Source: Motilimonas pumila
Lineage (GTDB): Bacteria; Pseudomonadota; Gammaproteobacteria; Enterobacterales; CBDFNC01
Direction: 5' to 3'
NCBI RefSeq assembly: GCF_003596335.1
Contig: NZ_QZCH01000012.1
Location: forward strand, 60,611 to 124,610
Length of the DNA: 64,000 nucleotides
The first letter of the stretch is position 1; every line of letters starts with the position of its first letter. Shown in pieces: positions 47,013-56,000 of the stretch. The translations under genes and the position numbers were made by a program. The notes below the pieces were generated by a model, which was not told where the DNA came from, did no database searches, and saw only the letters and a program-made list of their open reading frames with translations.

Positions 47013-49046
47013 GTGCCAGATCTAACAGGCGATCGTTTTGCCCAAGCCAGCAAAAAGACACTAACCTTAAACAGAGTGTTGGGGGCCGCCGTGTTATTAG
47101 AATTTTTGTTATTGTTGTTTCTTGCGGTACTGAATGTCGCTATTTTTAGGCGACTTTATCTACCCGCTATTTTGGCTTACCTGTTCACTGGCGTCATTAT
47201 TGGCCCGGTGTGGCTTGACTTGTTTGCGGATTTTCATGGCATTGAACTACTGGCTGAACTTGGCATTGTCTTTTTAATGTTTTCCCTTGGCTTGGAATTT
47301 TCCTTGCCTAAGTTGCTCAAAATGCGCCATTGGGTGTTTGGCTTGGGTGGCGCTCAAGTATTCATCTGTTCTGTGGCGGGTTTTTATGTTGCCATGCTTG
47401 CCGGTTTAACTTGGCAACAGAGTTTGATTGTAGCGGGCGCGCTCAGCATGTCCTCTACCGCGATTATCATTAAGCAGTTAACAGAGCTGCGTAAATTGCA
47501 TACTCGACGAGGCAAACTTGCAATTAGTGTGCTGTTGTTTCAAGACTTATCCGTTGTACCCTTGCTTATTGTGGTGCCTATTATCGGCCAACCAGAGTTT
47601 GTTAATGCCGAACTCGGTGGGCAGTTAATGTTCGCCTTTGGCAAAGGCTTGGCGGCGGTGTGTATTATCTTGGCTGTCGGCAAGTGGGTATTGCCAAAAG
47701 TATTTCATGAAGTTGCCAGTGCTCGCTCTGATGAACTCTTTGTGATGAGTACCTTGCTGGTGGCCTTACTTGCCAGTGGTCTAACCTTAATGCTTGGGTT
47801 GTCGATGGCTTTAGGGGCTTTTTTAGCCGGTATGATGTTGGGTGAGAGCCACTATAAACACCAGTTAGAATCAGATATTCGTCCCTTTAGGGATGTGTTG
47901 ATGGGGCTATTTTTTGTCACCATTGGTATGTTGTTCGACTTAAACGTCATATTGCAATATTGGTGGCAGTTATTGCTGCTGATTGTCGCAGTGATGCTGT
48001 TTAAAATTGTACTGCTCACAGGTCTTGCCAAATTGATGCGGGTAGAAAATAGCGACGCCTTGGCCACCGGTATTATGTTGTGCCAAGTCGGAGAGTTTGG
48101 TTTTGTGCTTGTGTCCTTGGCGGGGAAATATCAAATTTTGTCGGCGCAGATTATTTCTATCGTATTAGCCGTCGGGGTTTGTTCTATGGCGATGACTCCT
48201 TGGTTAGTTCGCCATTGTCGTCGGGTCAGCTTACAGCTACTGCAACACGATAAGCTACTGTTGCAAAGACAAAAACCGTTGCCGGGAGAGTTCAATGAAC
48301 ATGTGATTATCTGTGGCTATGGCCGGGTAGGGCAAACTATTGCCCGCTTTTTGTCTGACGACAATATCGCATATGTAGCTATAGACAGAGATCCCATTCG
48401 TTTAAAAGAGTCGGTGAAAGGCGGTGATTCAGTGGCCTTTGGCGACGCGTGTCGGCGCGATATATTACTGATGCTCGGCGTTGATAAAGCGAAGTTGGTG
48501 ATCATTACGTTTGACCATAAAGCCAAAGCGTTAGCCATGTTATCGTGTATTCAGGATATTAATCCTGATGCCAAGGTATTAATCCGCACCAAAAATGATT
48601 CCGCCATCGCGGAGCTGAAAGCCGGCGGTGCCACAGAAGTGGTGCCTGAAGTATTAGAAGGCAGCTTGATGCTGGTGTCTCATGTATTACTGATGTCAGG
48701 CATCCCTATTTCACGCATTATCAAAAAAATGCAGCGAGAGAGAAAAAATCAATACCAGCATTTACACGGTTTTTTCCACGGTGAAACCAGTGAAAATAAC
48801 CTTGAGCACCGAAGTAGGCGGTTACACGCTGTCGAGCTGACTGAAGAGGCTGACGCCATTGGTAAAGTCGTGGCGGACTTGCAGCTAGCGCATTTAACCA
48901 TTCAAGAAGTCCGTCGCGGCAAACAAGACTTGTTGGCGCAGTTTGCCCCTAGTGAAGTGATATTGCAAAAAGGTGATATCGTGCTCTTATGCGGCGAGTC
49001 CGAAGCAGTAGACATTGCCGAGGCCAAGCTTCTACATGGCCTTTAA
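47013..49046 (+). CDS. CPA2 family cation:proton antiporter with TrkA domains (KefB/KefC/YbaL-like)
   Basis: 677 aa. About 12-13 membrane helices (residues 20-410) with MFSLGLEFSLPKLL, ALSMSSTAIIIKQL, FQDLSVVPLL and ALGAFLAGMMLGES. Then a TrkA_N/RCK domain (about 428-545, HVIICGYGRVGQTIARFL) and a C-terminal TrkA_C domain (about 590-677). Probably a K+ or Na+/H+ antiporter gated by a nucleotide or thiol; substrate unproven. The start codon appears to be GTG 47013, since the first ATG is inside the membrane domain. Confidence 0.88.
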   Translation: MPDLTGDRFAQASKKTLTLNRVLGAAVLLEFLLLLFLAVLNVAIFRRLYLPAILAYLFTGVIIGPVWLDLFADFHGIELLAELGIVFLMFSLGLEFSLPKLLKMRHWVFGLGGAQVFICSVAGFYVAMLAGLTWQQSLIVAGALSMSSTAIIIKQLTELRKLHTRRGKLAISVLLFQDLSVVPLLIVVPIIGQPEFVNAELGGQLMFAFGKGLAAVCIILAVGKWVLPKVFHEVASARSDELFVMSTLLVALLASGLTLMLGLSMALGAFLAGMMLGESHYKHQLESDIRPFRDVLMGLFFVTIGMLFDLNVILQYWWQLLLLIVAVMLFKIVLLTGLAKLMRVENSDALATGIMLCQVGEFGFVLVSLAGKYQILSAQIISIVLAVGVCSMAMTPWLVRHCRRVSLQLLQHDKLLLQRQKPLPGEFNEHVIICGYGRVGQTIARFLSDDNIAYVAIDRDPIRLKESVKGGDSVAFGDACRRDILLMLGVDKAKLVIITFDHKAKALAMLSCIQDINPDAKVLIRTKNDSAIAELKAGGATEVVPEVLEGSLMLVSHVLLMSGIPISRIIKKMQRERKNQYQHLHGFFHGETSENNLEHRSRRLHAVELTEEADAIGKVVADLQLAHLTIQEVRRGKQDLLAQFAPSEVILQKGDIVLLCGESEAVDIAEAKLLHGL

Positions 49047-49077
49047 TATCGAATCAACGCCTTGCTTGAACCGTCGG

Positions 49078-50190
49078 TTATTGATTTAAAAACGCGTTAA
49101 TTTCAGCCATTCTATTTTGCGCATCTTGTTGACCTAATGCGATCAGTTCACGGGTGTAGTTTTGCTCGAACAATAAATAGGACACCAAACTGGATTGACT
49201 GTTTTTATTAATACCTAAACTGGCTAGCAACATTTTGATGGTCAGAGGCAGCTCTGAAAAATAATTCGCTGCAATTTGGTTAAAGTTTTGGCTGGGTTTG
49301 ATCACAAAGCTCGAAATGGATTTAAGGTTACTGCTTGCCCCTTGTGGCAGTTGGTCGATGGTGGCATTGATTCTATGTAGCCGTTCAAGATCCGCGTTGA
49401 GGGTATCTGAAAAAATGGTATCTAATAAGTGGCCACTGATTTCAGATAGCCCCGGCGTGGCGTATATTGGGTGTTTTTGCTGGGGTTGGTCGAGACTGAT
49501 TACAAATATTTTTTCGGCGCCTAAATGAATGGCCGGACTAAGAGGAGCCAGCTGATGTACCGAGCCGTCGCCGTAGTAGTCCTGACCAATCTGACAAGGA
49601 GGGAAAATGAGCGGAATGGCCGACGTAGCCATTAAATGCTCACTGTTAATCAGTACCTGCAAGCCTTTACGTTTTGAGCGCTGCCATGGTGGGTGTAAAC
49701 CATTGGATTGGTAGAAGGTGATAGAGTCACCGCTGGAATAATCCGACGCCGTAATTGCGGCTGCTTGGATCGCTCCGCGCAAAATATTGCGATCAATACG
49801 CTCAAACTCCATGCTGTGTTGAAGCAAAGTACGCAAAGGACTGTGGTCGAGTAAAGAGAATCCTATTTTATTGGCATAACGGGTTTGCATGCCTGCTAAT
49901 AGCTGCCGACTTAGCTTCAGCGCCAGTTGAGAGAGCTGCGTTTTATAGACCTGTTCAGTGCTAAAGTTACGCCATATATACTCCAGCTTTTTGACTCCCA
50001 AGCGAAAGCAACTGGCGTAGCAAGCGAGCGCTGTGCTGTTGATGCCACCGGCTGAAGTTCCACATAAAATTTTAAAGGGTACGTGGTCTTTGCGAGAATA
50101 CTGTAAGGATATTGCTTTGAGCACACCTACTTGATACGCCGCTCGCGCACCGCCACCACTTAAAATTAAGGCACAAGGTTTATCTTTCAT
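49078..50190 (-). CDS. Patatin-like phospholipase
   Basis: 370 aa. Patatin fold: glycine-rich oxyanion loop LILSGGGARAAYQVGVL, nucleophile elbow CGTSAGGINS, and catalytic-dyad Asp in YYGDGSVHQLAPLSPAI. No signal peptide, so probably a cytoplasmic or peripheral-membrane lipid acyl hydrolase. C-terminal 100 residues are not recognised. Substrate unknown; it lies 3 kb from the lipid module but is separately oriented. Confidence 0.9.
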   Translation of the reverse strand: MKDKPCALILSGGGARAAYQVGVLKAISLQYSRKDHVPFKILCGTSAGGINSTALACYASCFRLGVKKLEYIWRNFSTEQVYKTQLSQLALKLSRQLLAGMQTRYANKIGFSLLDHSPLRTLLQHSMEFERIDRNILRGAIQAAAITASDYSSGDSITFYQSNGLHPPWQRSKRKGLQVLINSEHLMATSAIPLIFPPCQIGQDYYGDGSVHQLAPLSPAIHLGAEKIFVISLDQPQQKHPIYATPGLSEISGHLLDTIFSDTLNADLERLHRINATIDQLPQGASSNLKSISSFVIKPSQNFNQIAANYFSELPLTIKMLLASLGINKNSQSSLVSYLLFEQNYTRELIALGQQDAQNRMAEINAFLNQ

Positions 50191-50388
50191 AATGTTAGCT
50201 TAGCTTTTGTCTGCTATTTTTAAACTAAAAAGACGCCTTTTTACGGTGAAGTTTTGGCTTTAGTTGGGCTTCAGGAATTTTTAATAAAAGGGCTGTAGAG
50301 AATTTGAACTGCCGCATTCAAAAGCAATGGCCAACAAATTATGATGCAATTAAGATTTTTAGGTAATTAGGCAAAAGGAAACGACGCA

Positions 50389-51951
50389 ATGGCAGATTCT
50401 CAGTGGGAGACCCGCTTTTTGGTGGTTGATGACTTTAGCCCAATGCGGGAGGCGCTGCGATCGTGTTTAGTGTCGATAGGCTTTTCTAACGTGATGGTGT
50501 CTCCAGATGGTAGAGACGCCCTCAATCGTTTAGAAGAAGGGCGTGTTGATGTGATTATTTCTGATTGGAATATGCCTAAGATTGATGGTTTAACCTTGTT
50601 GCAAAAGGTACGAGAGCATCATCATTGGCAAAATAAACCGTTTTTAATGATCTCGGGCGATCCTAGCGAGAAGAATATTCGAGAAGCGCTTGATGCCGGT
50701 GTTGATGGCTTTATTATCAAGCCTTTTACGGCAAATTTTATCAAAGAGAAAATTCTTAAGCTGTTTAAAGACGACAAGCTGATTAAACATATTGTGCGGC
50801 AAAAAGCGAAAAAGCCTGAAGCATTTCAAGCTGACGCAGATAAACCGGCTGAAAAACCCAAAGACACGACCCCGATCATCTTAATCGTTGATGATGTACC
50901 TGAAAATATTGAGCTTATTTCTAACATAGTACGAGAAGATAATTTTAAGGTTAAAGCTACCACCAAGCCCCTGAAAGTCTTAGGGTTAGCCAAAAAGCAG
51001 CCGCAACCTAATCTGATTTTATTGGATATTATGATGCCGGAAAAAAACGGCATCGAGGTGTGTGAGCTATTAAAACGCGATCCTGAGACCGCTCATATTC
51101 CAGTGATTTTCCTCAGCGCTCAAGCTGACTCTCGTTTTATTGCTAAAGGTTTGGAAGTGGGAGCCGTGGACTATGTGACAAAACCTGTGTCACCGCCTGT
51201 ATTAAGGGCCAGAGTCAAAAATCATTTAAAAATTGCCGGCAATATGGAAGTACTGAAGCAGCAGGTAGAAACGTTGGCAGAAAATGAAAAGCTGCGAGAA
51301 GAGGTGGAAAGGTTAACCCATCATGACGTGAAAAACCCTCTCAGTGCGATTTTGAGTCTAGCCTCTGATGTTTCTGCGGATAAACGCTTGCCAGCGGCTC
51401 TCAGTAATAAGCTGGGGTTAATTGAAAGTTCGGTATATCACATTAACTCTATTTTAGGACGCTCTGTCAGCTTGTATCAAATGGAGACAGGCACTTATCA
51501 AGTGGTCCCTGAAACGGTCAACTTGTTAGAAGTAGCAGAGAGTACCAGCAATGAACTCAGCGCGTTTTCAGCTGAGAACAAAGTGAAAATAGTGATAGAC
51601 CCTGTCGAAGAGCCCATGTTAATTATTGGCGAAAAGCTATTGTGCCACTCTATGTTAGTTAACCTACTTAAAAATGCGGTCGAAGCCGCGCCTGCAGGCA
51701 GCATTGTGAGTACGATATTAAAACGGGCTGAGCAAGACGTGATGATAACGGTGAAGAACGCCGGCGTGATCCCGCAAAAAATTCGTGGCCAATTTTTTGA
51801 GAAGTACGTGACCGCGGGAAAAGCCGAAGGCACAGGTTTGGGTACTTACAGCGCGCGGTTAATGGCTGAGCAGCAAAAAGGCAGTATTCAGTTTGATATT
51901 GAAAATGAGCAATACACTTTAATTACGGTTACGTTACCGGCGCTGAGCTAG
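50389..51951 (+). CDS. Response regulator/histidine kinase hybrid (REC-REC-HK)
   Basis: 520 aa, soluble. Receiver 1 about 8-125, CheY-like (LVVDDFSPMREALR, phospho-Asp in IISDWNMPKIDG, Lys in FIIKPF); receiver 2 about 160-275 (LIVDDVPENIEL, LLDIMMPEKNG, DYVTKPV); coiled linker; kinase with His in LTHHDVKNPLSAIL (about 308) and ATPase N box LLVNLLKNAVEAAP and G box GTGLGTYSARLMAEQQ. Two N-terminal receivers before a kinase indicate that it is fed by other kinases. AAAGGAAA precedes the ATG. Alone on the plus strand. Confidence 0.9.
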   Translation: MADSQWETRFLVVDDFSPMREALRSCLVSIGFSNVMVSPDGRDALNRLEEGRVDVIISDWNMPKIDGLTLLQKVREHHHWQNKPFLMISGDPSEKNIREALDAGVDGFIIKPFTANFIKEKILKLFKDDKLIKHIVRQKAKKPEAFQADADKPAEKPKDTTPIILIVDDVPENIELISNIVREDNFKVKATTKPLKVLGLAKKQPQPNLILLDIMMPEKNGIEVCELLKRDPETAHIPVIFLSAQADSRFIAKGLEVGAVDYVTKPVSPPVLRARVKNHLKIAGNMEVLKQQVETLAENEKLREEVERLTHHDVKNPLSAILSLASDVSADKRLPAALSNKLGLIESSVYHINSILGRSVSLYQMETGTYQVVPETVNLLEVAESTSNELSAFSAENKVKIVIDPVEEPMLIIGEKLLCHSMLVNLLKNAVEAAPAGSIVSTILKRAEQDVMITVKNAGVIPQKIRGQFFEKYVTAGKAEGTGLGTYSARLMAEQQKGSIQFDIENEQYTLITVTLPALS

Positions 51952-52058
51952 TCAGCGCCTATTTCTCTTGCCACAGTACTTCACTGAGTGACGCCGTTCT
52001 GTCTACGATATAATTCTCAACACTTAATCGCCGCGTTCGGCTCAAAATGGCGTTAGCC

Positions 52059-53093
52059 CTAATTGAGCGGGGGCACTATTTCGTCTGCGTACTGCTGTTT
52101 TATCACTTCTACTTGTGGCAATACTGCAATAAAAGCCGTTACGATTTCGGGATCAAAGTGGCTACCACTGTTTTCGTTAATAAACGCAATCGCGCGCTCC
52201 ATGGGCCAAGCTTCTTTATACGGGCGTACGCTGGTCAAGGCATCAAACACGTCAGCGACCGCCACCACCCTGCCTGAAAGAGGAATGTCTGTGCCCGCTA
52301 AACCATAGGGGTAACCACTGCCATCCCATTTTTCGTGGTGGGAGAGAGCTATTTCACTGGCTAGCCGCATCAAGGCTGAACTGTGCTCGCCAAGAATGGT
52401 TGCGCCAAAATGGGTATGCTTGCGCATGGTGTGCCACTCTTCCTCTGTCAGCTTACCGGGTTTTTGTAAAATGCTATCGGGAATGCCTATTTTTCCGATA
52501 TCGTGCATGGGTGACGCTTTAAAAACCAGGTCAACCCACGTAGGGTCAAGGGCTAATTGCTCGGCGATAAGTTTGGCGTAATGACTCATTCTTATCACGT
52601 GCAAACCGGTTTCATTGTCTTTATATTCTGCTGCGCGGCCAAGGCGTTTTATAATTTCAAATTGAGTTTGCTCTAGCTCTTCGGTGCGCCGCTTCACCGT
52701 GTTCTCTAAATGCTTATTTTGATCGTACAAAGCTAAGTGGGTGGCAACTCTGGCTTCTACAATCGCAGGGCGCACGGGTTTACTCATAAAGTCTACTGCG
52801 CCCAAGGCTAAGCCTTTGCTCTCGTCATCCGTTTCATTTTTGGCGGTTACAAAAATCACCGGAATGCTGGCGGTTAAAGGGTCTTGTTTGAGTTTTCTAC
52901 AAACTTCATAACCGTCCATGTTCGGCATCATGATGTCGAGTAAGATCATATCTGGCGGTGATGTTTGGGCTATCTTTAAGGCTTTTTCGCCACTTAAAGC
53001 CGCTTTAACTTTGTATTTCTTTTTTAAAATGCCACTCAAGACATCAATATTTTGCGCGGTATCATCCACCACTAGGATTGTCGACTTATCCAT
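52059..53093 (-). CDS. Receiver/HD-GYP response regulator, c-di-GMP phosphodiesterase
   Basis: 344 aa, RpfG-like. Receiver about 1-120 (LVVDDTAQNIDVL, LLDIMMPNMDGYE, DFMSKPV), then the HD-GYP domain: HVIRMSHYAKLIAEQL, metal motif HDIGKIGIPD, HTHFGATIL, LSHHEKWDGSGYPYGLAGTDIPL, RVVAVADVFDALTS. All HD-GYP metal residues look intact. AAGGAG lies just before ATG 53093, inside the end of the giant kinase gene (8-base overlap), so the two are translationally coupled and most likely form one signalling pair. Confidence 0.93.
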   Translation of the reverse strand: MDKSTILVVDDTAQNIDVLSGILKKKYKVKAALSGEKALKIAQTSPPDMILLDIMMPNMDGYEVCRKLKQDPLTASIPVIFVTAKNETDDESKGLALGAVDFMSKPVRPAIVEARVATHLALYDQNKHLENTVKRRTEELEQTQFEIIKRLGRAAEYKDNETGLHVIRMSHYAKLIAEQLALDPTWVDLVFKASPMHDIGKIGIPDSILQKPGKLTEEEWHTMRKHTHFGATILGEHSSALMRLASEIALSHHEKWDGSGYPYGLAGTDIPLSGRVVAVADVFDALTSVRPYKEAWPMERAIAFINENSGSHFDPEIVTAFIAVLPQVEVIKQQYADEIVPPLN

Positions 53094-56000
53094 ACTGCTC
53101 CTTGAGAGTGAGTAATTTTTCAAGACTTACCAGTGCTTCGTCAAATTCGTATTGATTACAATATTGTTGGATCTCGGTTAATGCTTGTGTGAGCTCGGCC
53201 TGCTGTAAGCTTGGGCTCAATTCGTCGATAATATCAATCGCGCCGGTATCATCATCAGCCAATAACTGCCTTAATAGCGTTAGTTTCTGCTCTACCTCGG
53301 GCGCGGTGAGTGTTGCCTCCACCGACATTACTGGCTGAGGTAAACAAGCGTTAATGGCAGAGATTACGTGTTGTAATTCCGAGTCGCAGTCTTGCAACAG
53401 TGCATCGTAAGCTTCATTCTCCAGCAAAGCATGTTCAAGTTTATCGGCCATGCGTTGTAAGCTTTTAGCGCCGATATTGCCGGCTAAACCTTTTAACGTG
53501 TGGGCACAGCGCACCATATCATCCCTTGAACTTTGTTTGGCCTGGTTAAATTTAACGCTAAAGTCGACTTCATTTTGGCAAAATTTACTCAAGATTTTTT
53601 GGTAAAGCGATTTATCCTGTTGGCAAACGCCTAAACCATAAGCCGTGTCGACGCCTGGGATATTAAGCCACAAGGTGTTTTCATCTGCCTGAGCTAACTT
53701 GTGCTGCGGCGCTAAGGGCGCTACTTCAATTGGGTGACGGGGCACAATCCATTTGCTTAGTGTTGTAAGCATATCATTGATATTAATGGGTTTAGCAATG
53801 TGGTCATTCATACCAGAGGCTAAGGCTTTTTCTTTGTCATGGGCCATCACATTTGCCGTCATCGCGATGATAGGAAGCTGCGCGTATTGAGTTTGCTGGC
53901 GAATAATTTTGGTGGCGCTATAACCGTCCATTACTGGCATCTGACAGTCCATCAATATGCCATCAAAGCTGTCCTCGGCTAATAAATCAATGGCATGTTG
54001 TCCATGGTTAGCGACAGCGGTTGTCATGCCATATTTAGCCAGTAATTCAACCGCCAATTCTTGGTTTATTTCATTATCTTCGACCAATAGTACGTGCGCG
54101 CCTGCAAGCGCAGCGAATTGTTGAGATAAGCTTAAGTTATTGCCACCTACTTGATATTGCATACCTTCTTTGCCGTGAGCTAATAAAATACTGTCTAATA
54201 AACTTGATAAAGTGACCGGCTTATTGATGATTTGTCCTATGCCAATAGCCGCAGCAGGCTCGATAATGTCGGCGTGCAGGTATTGGTTAGCCATTATCAC
54301 TGTGGGTAAGTGCTGGCCGTGCAAGTGAGCTATTTCTTGTGCTACTTCAAAACAGTTATTGCCAGGTAAGCCTGAATCTAGCAATAACAATGGGTTAGTT
54401 GGTGGGGTATTAGCCATGTAAATCAAAGCTTGTTCTGGATGTGTAAAGGTTTCATATTGAAAGCCAAGGACAGTCAATTGTTTACCCAGTGCAGTAAGCA
54501 CGCTTTGGTGGTCATCGATGACGATAACATCAAGCGTGGTAATGTCCGACTGTGGCCGGGCGGGTTGCTCTTTGGCTAAGCCAAATACGCCGGTAAAATA
54601 AAACTTACTGCCAGTGCCTAGCTCACTTTCAACCCATATGTCGCCTTGCATCAGCTGGGTAATTTGCTTTGAAATCGCGAGGCCTAATCCGGTGCCGCCA
54701 TACTTGCGTGTGGTTGAGGCGTCGGCTTGATTGAAGGACGTAAATAAGTGCTGACATTTGTCGTTTGCGATGCCAATTCCTGAGTCTTGGACCATAAATT
54801 GTAACTGGACTTCAGCTTTATTTTCGGGCGGCTGTTGGCACTGTACATGCACCAATACTTCACCGTGCGGTTCGGTAAACTTCACCGCATTATTGGTTAA
54901 GTTGGTCAATACTTGGCTCAACCTCAAAGGGTCGCCAATCAAACTGTTAGGCACATTAGGTTCAATATCAAAGATGATTTCTAATTGTTTTTCGGCGGCT
55001 TTTAACGCGACTAGGTTGCTTAATTGCATCATGATATCTTCAAGTTGAAACGGCACTTGCTCCATATTGAGCTTACCCGCCTCAATTTTAGAAAAGTCTA
55101 AAATATCATTGATGATGCCCAGCAAAGACTCGGCAGAATGATGGACTTTATTGATGTAATTACGCTGTTTGTTGTCCAGTTCAGTGCCCAATGCAAGGTG
55201 AGACATGCCAATAATCGCGTTCATTGGCGTGCGTATTTCGTGCGACATATTCGCTAAAAAGTTGGCTTTGACTCGCGCAGCTTGCTCCGCTTCATCTTTT
55301 GCATTGATCAAGACATCTTCATATTCTCTTCGATCTGAGATATCACGAAAGACAACCACTGCGGCAATCCCTGCGTGCTCTTCTGAACTTGGCATGACGG
55401 TGTACTCGACCGGAATAGGCCGTTGCTGCTGACTCCAAAATACGTCGTCATCAACCATTTTCTTTTGATTGTTGATGATGGCCGTTAATATCTGACAATG
55501 ATCTTCTGGGTGAGGGTGTTGCCCCTCATTACAATGTACCGTGTGATGTAAGTTCTTATTAAGAAGCTGTTCGACGGTATAAGCAAGCAGCTCGGCCCCA
55601 GCGGGATTGATAAAACGAATGTTCCCCTTATTGTCTAAGCCAATAATGCCGTCATTAGCAGACTCCAAAATTATGTTGGCTTGTTTTGCGGATTTTTCGG
55701 CGGCATCACGAGCGTCATTGTATTGCTGGGTTTTTTGACTCACTTGTTCAGCCAGCTGGTCTTGATTACGCAGTAATATTCGACTCGTGCGCGCTCCAAG
55801 CCAAAAGGTAAAAACGGTTAAACTAAGGCAAAGTGCAATGGAGATAGTCACAATCGAAATTAAAGTCGTTTGATACGCTTGATTGTTAGAGATGGCTTCT
55901 TCTTCATTGATTTCAGTGGCTAAACCTAAGCCTAGTTCATGATCCCACAACCAAGCACTGTAAACGTTCTTACCACGATAGTCAGGCATAGGGTCAGTGC

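Noticed and set aside
50191..50388. Possible flagellar sigma-28 promoter before the REC-REC-kinase gene
   Set aside because: TAAAAG and GCCG elements are present but the spacing and the GCCGATAA hexamer do not match.
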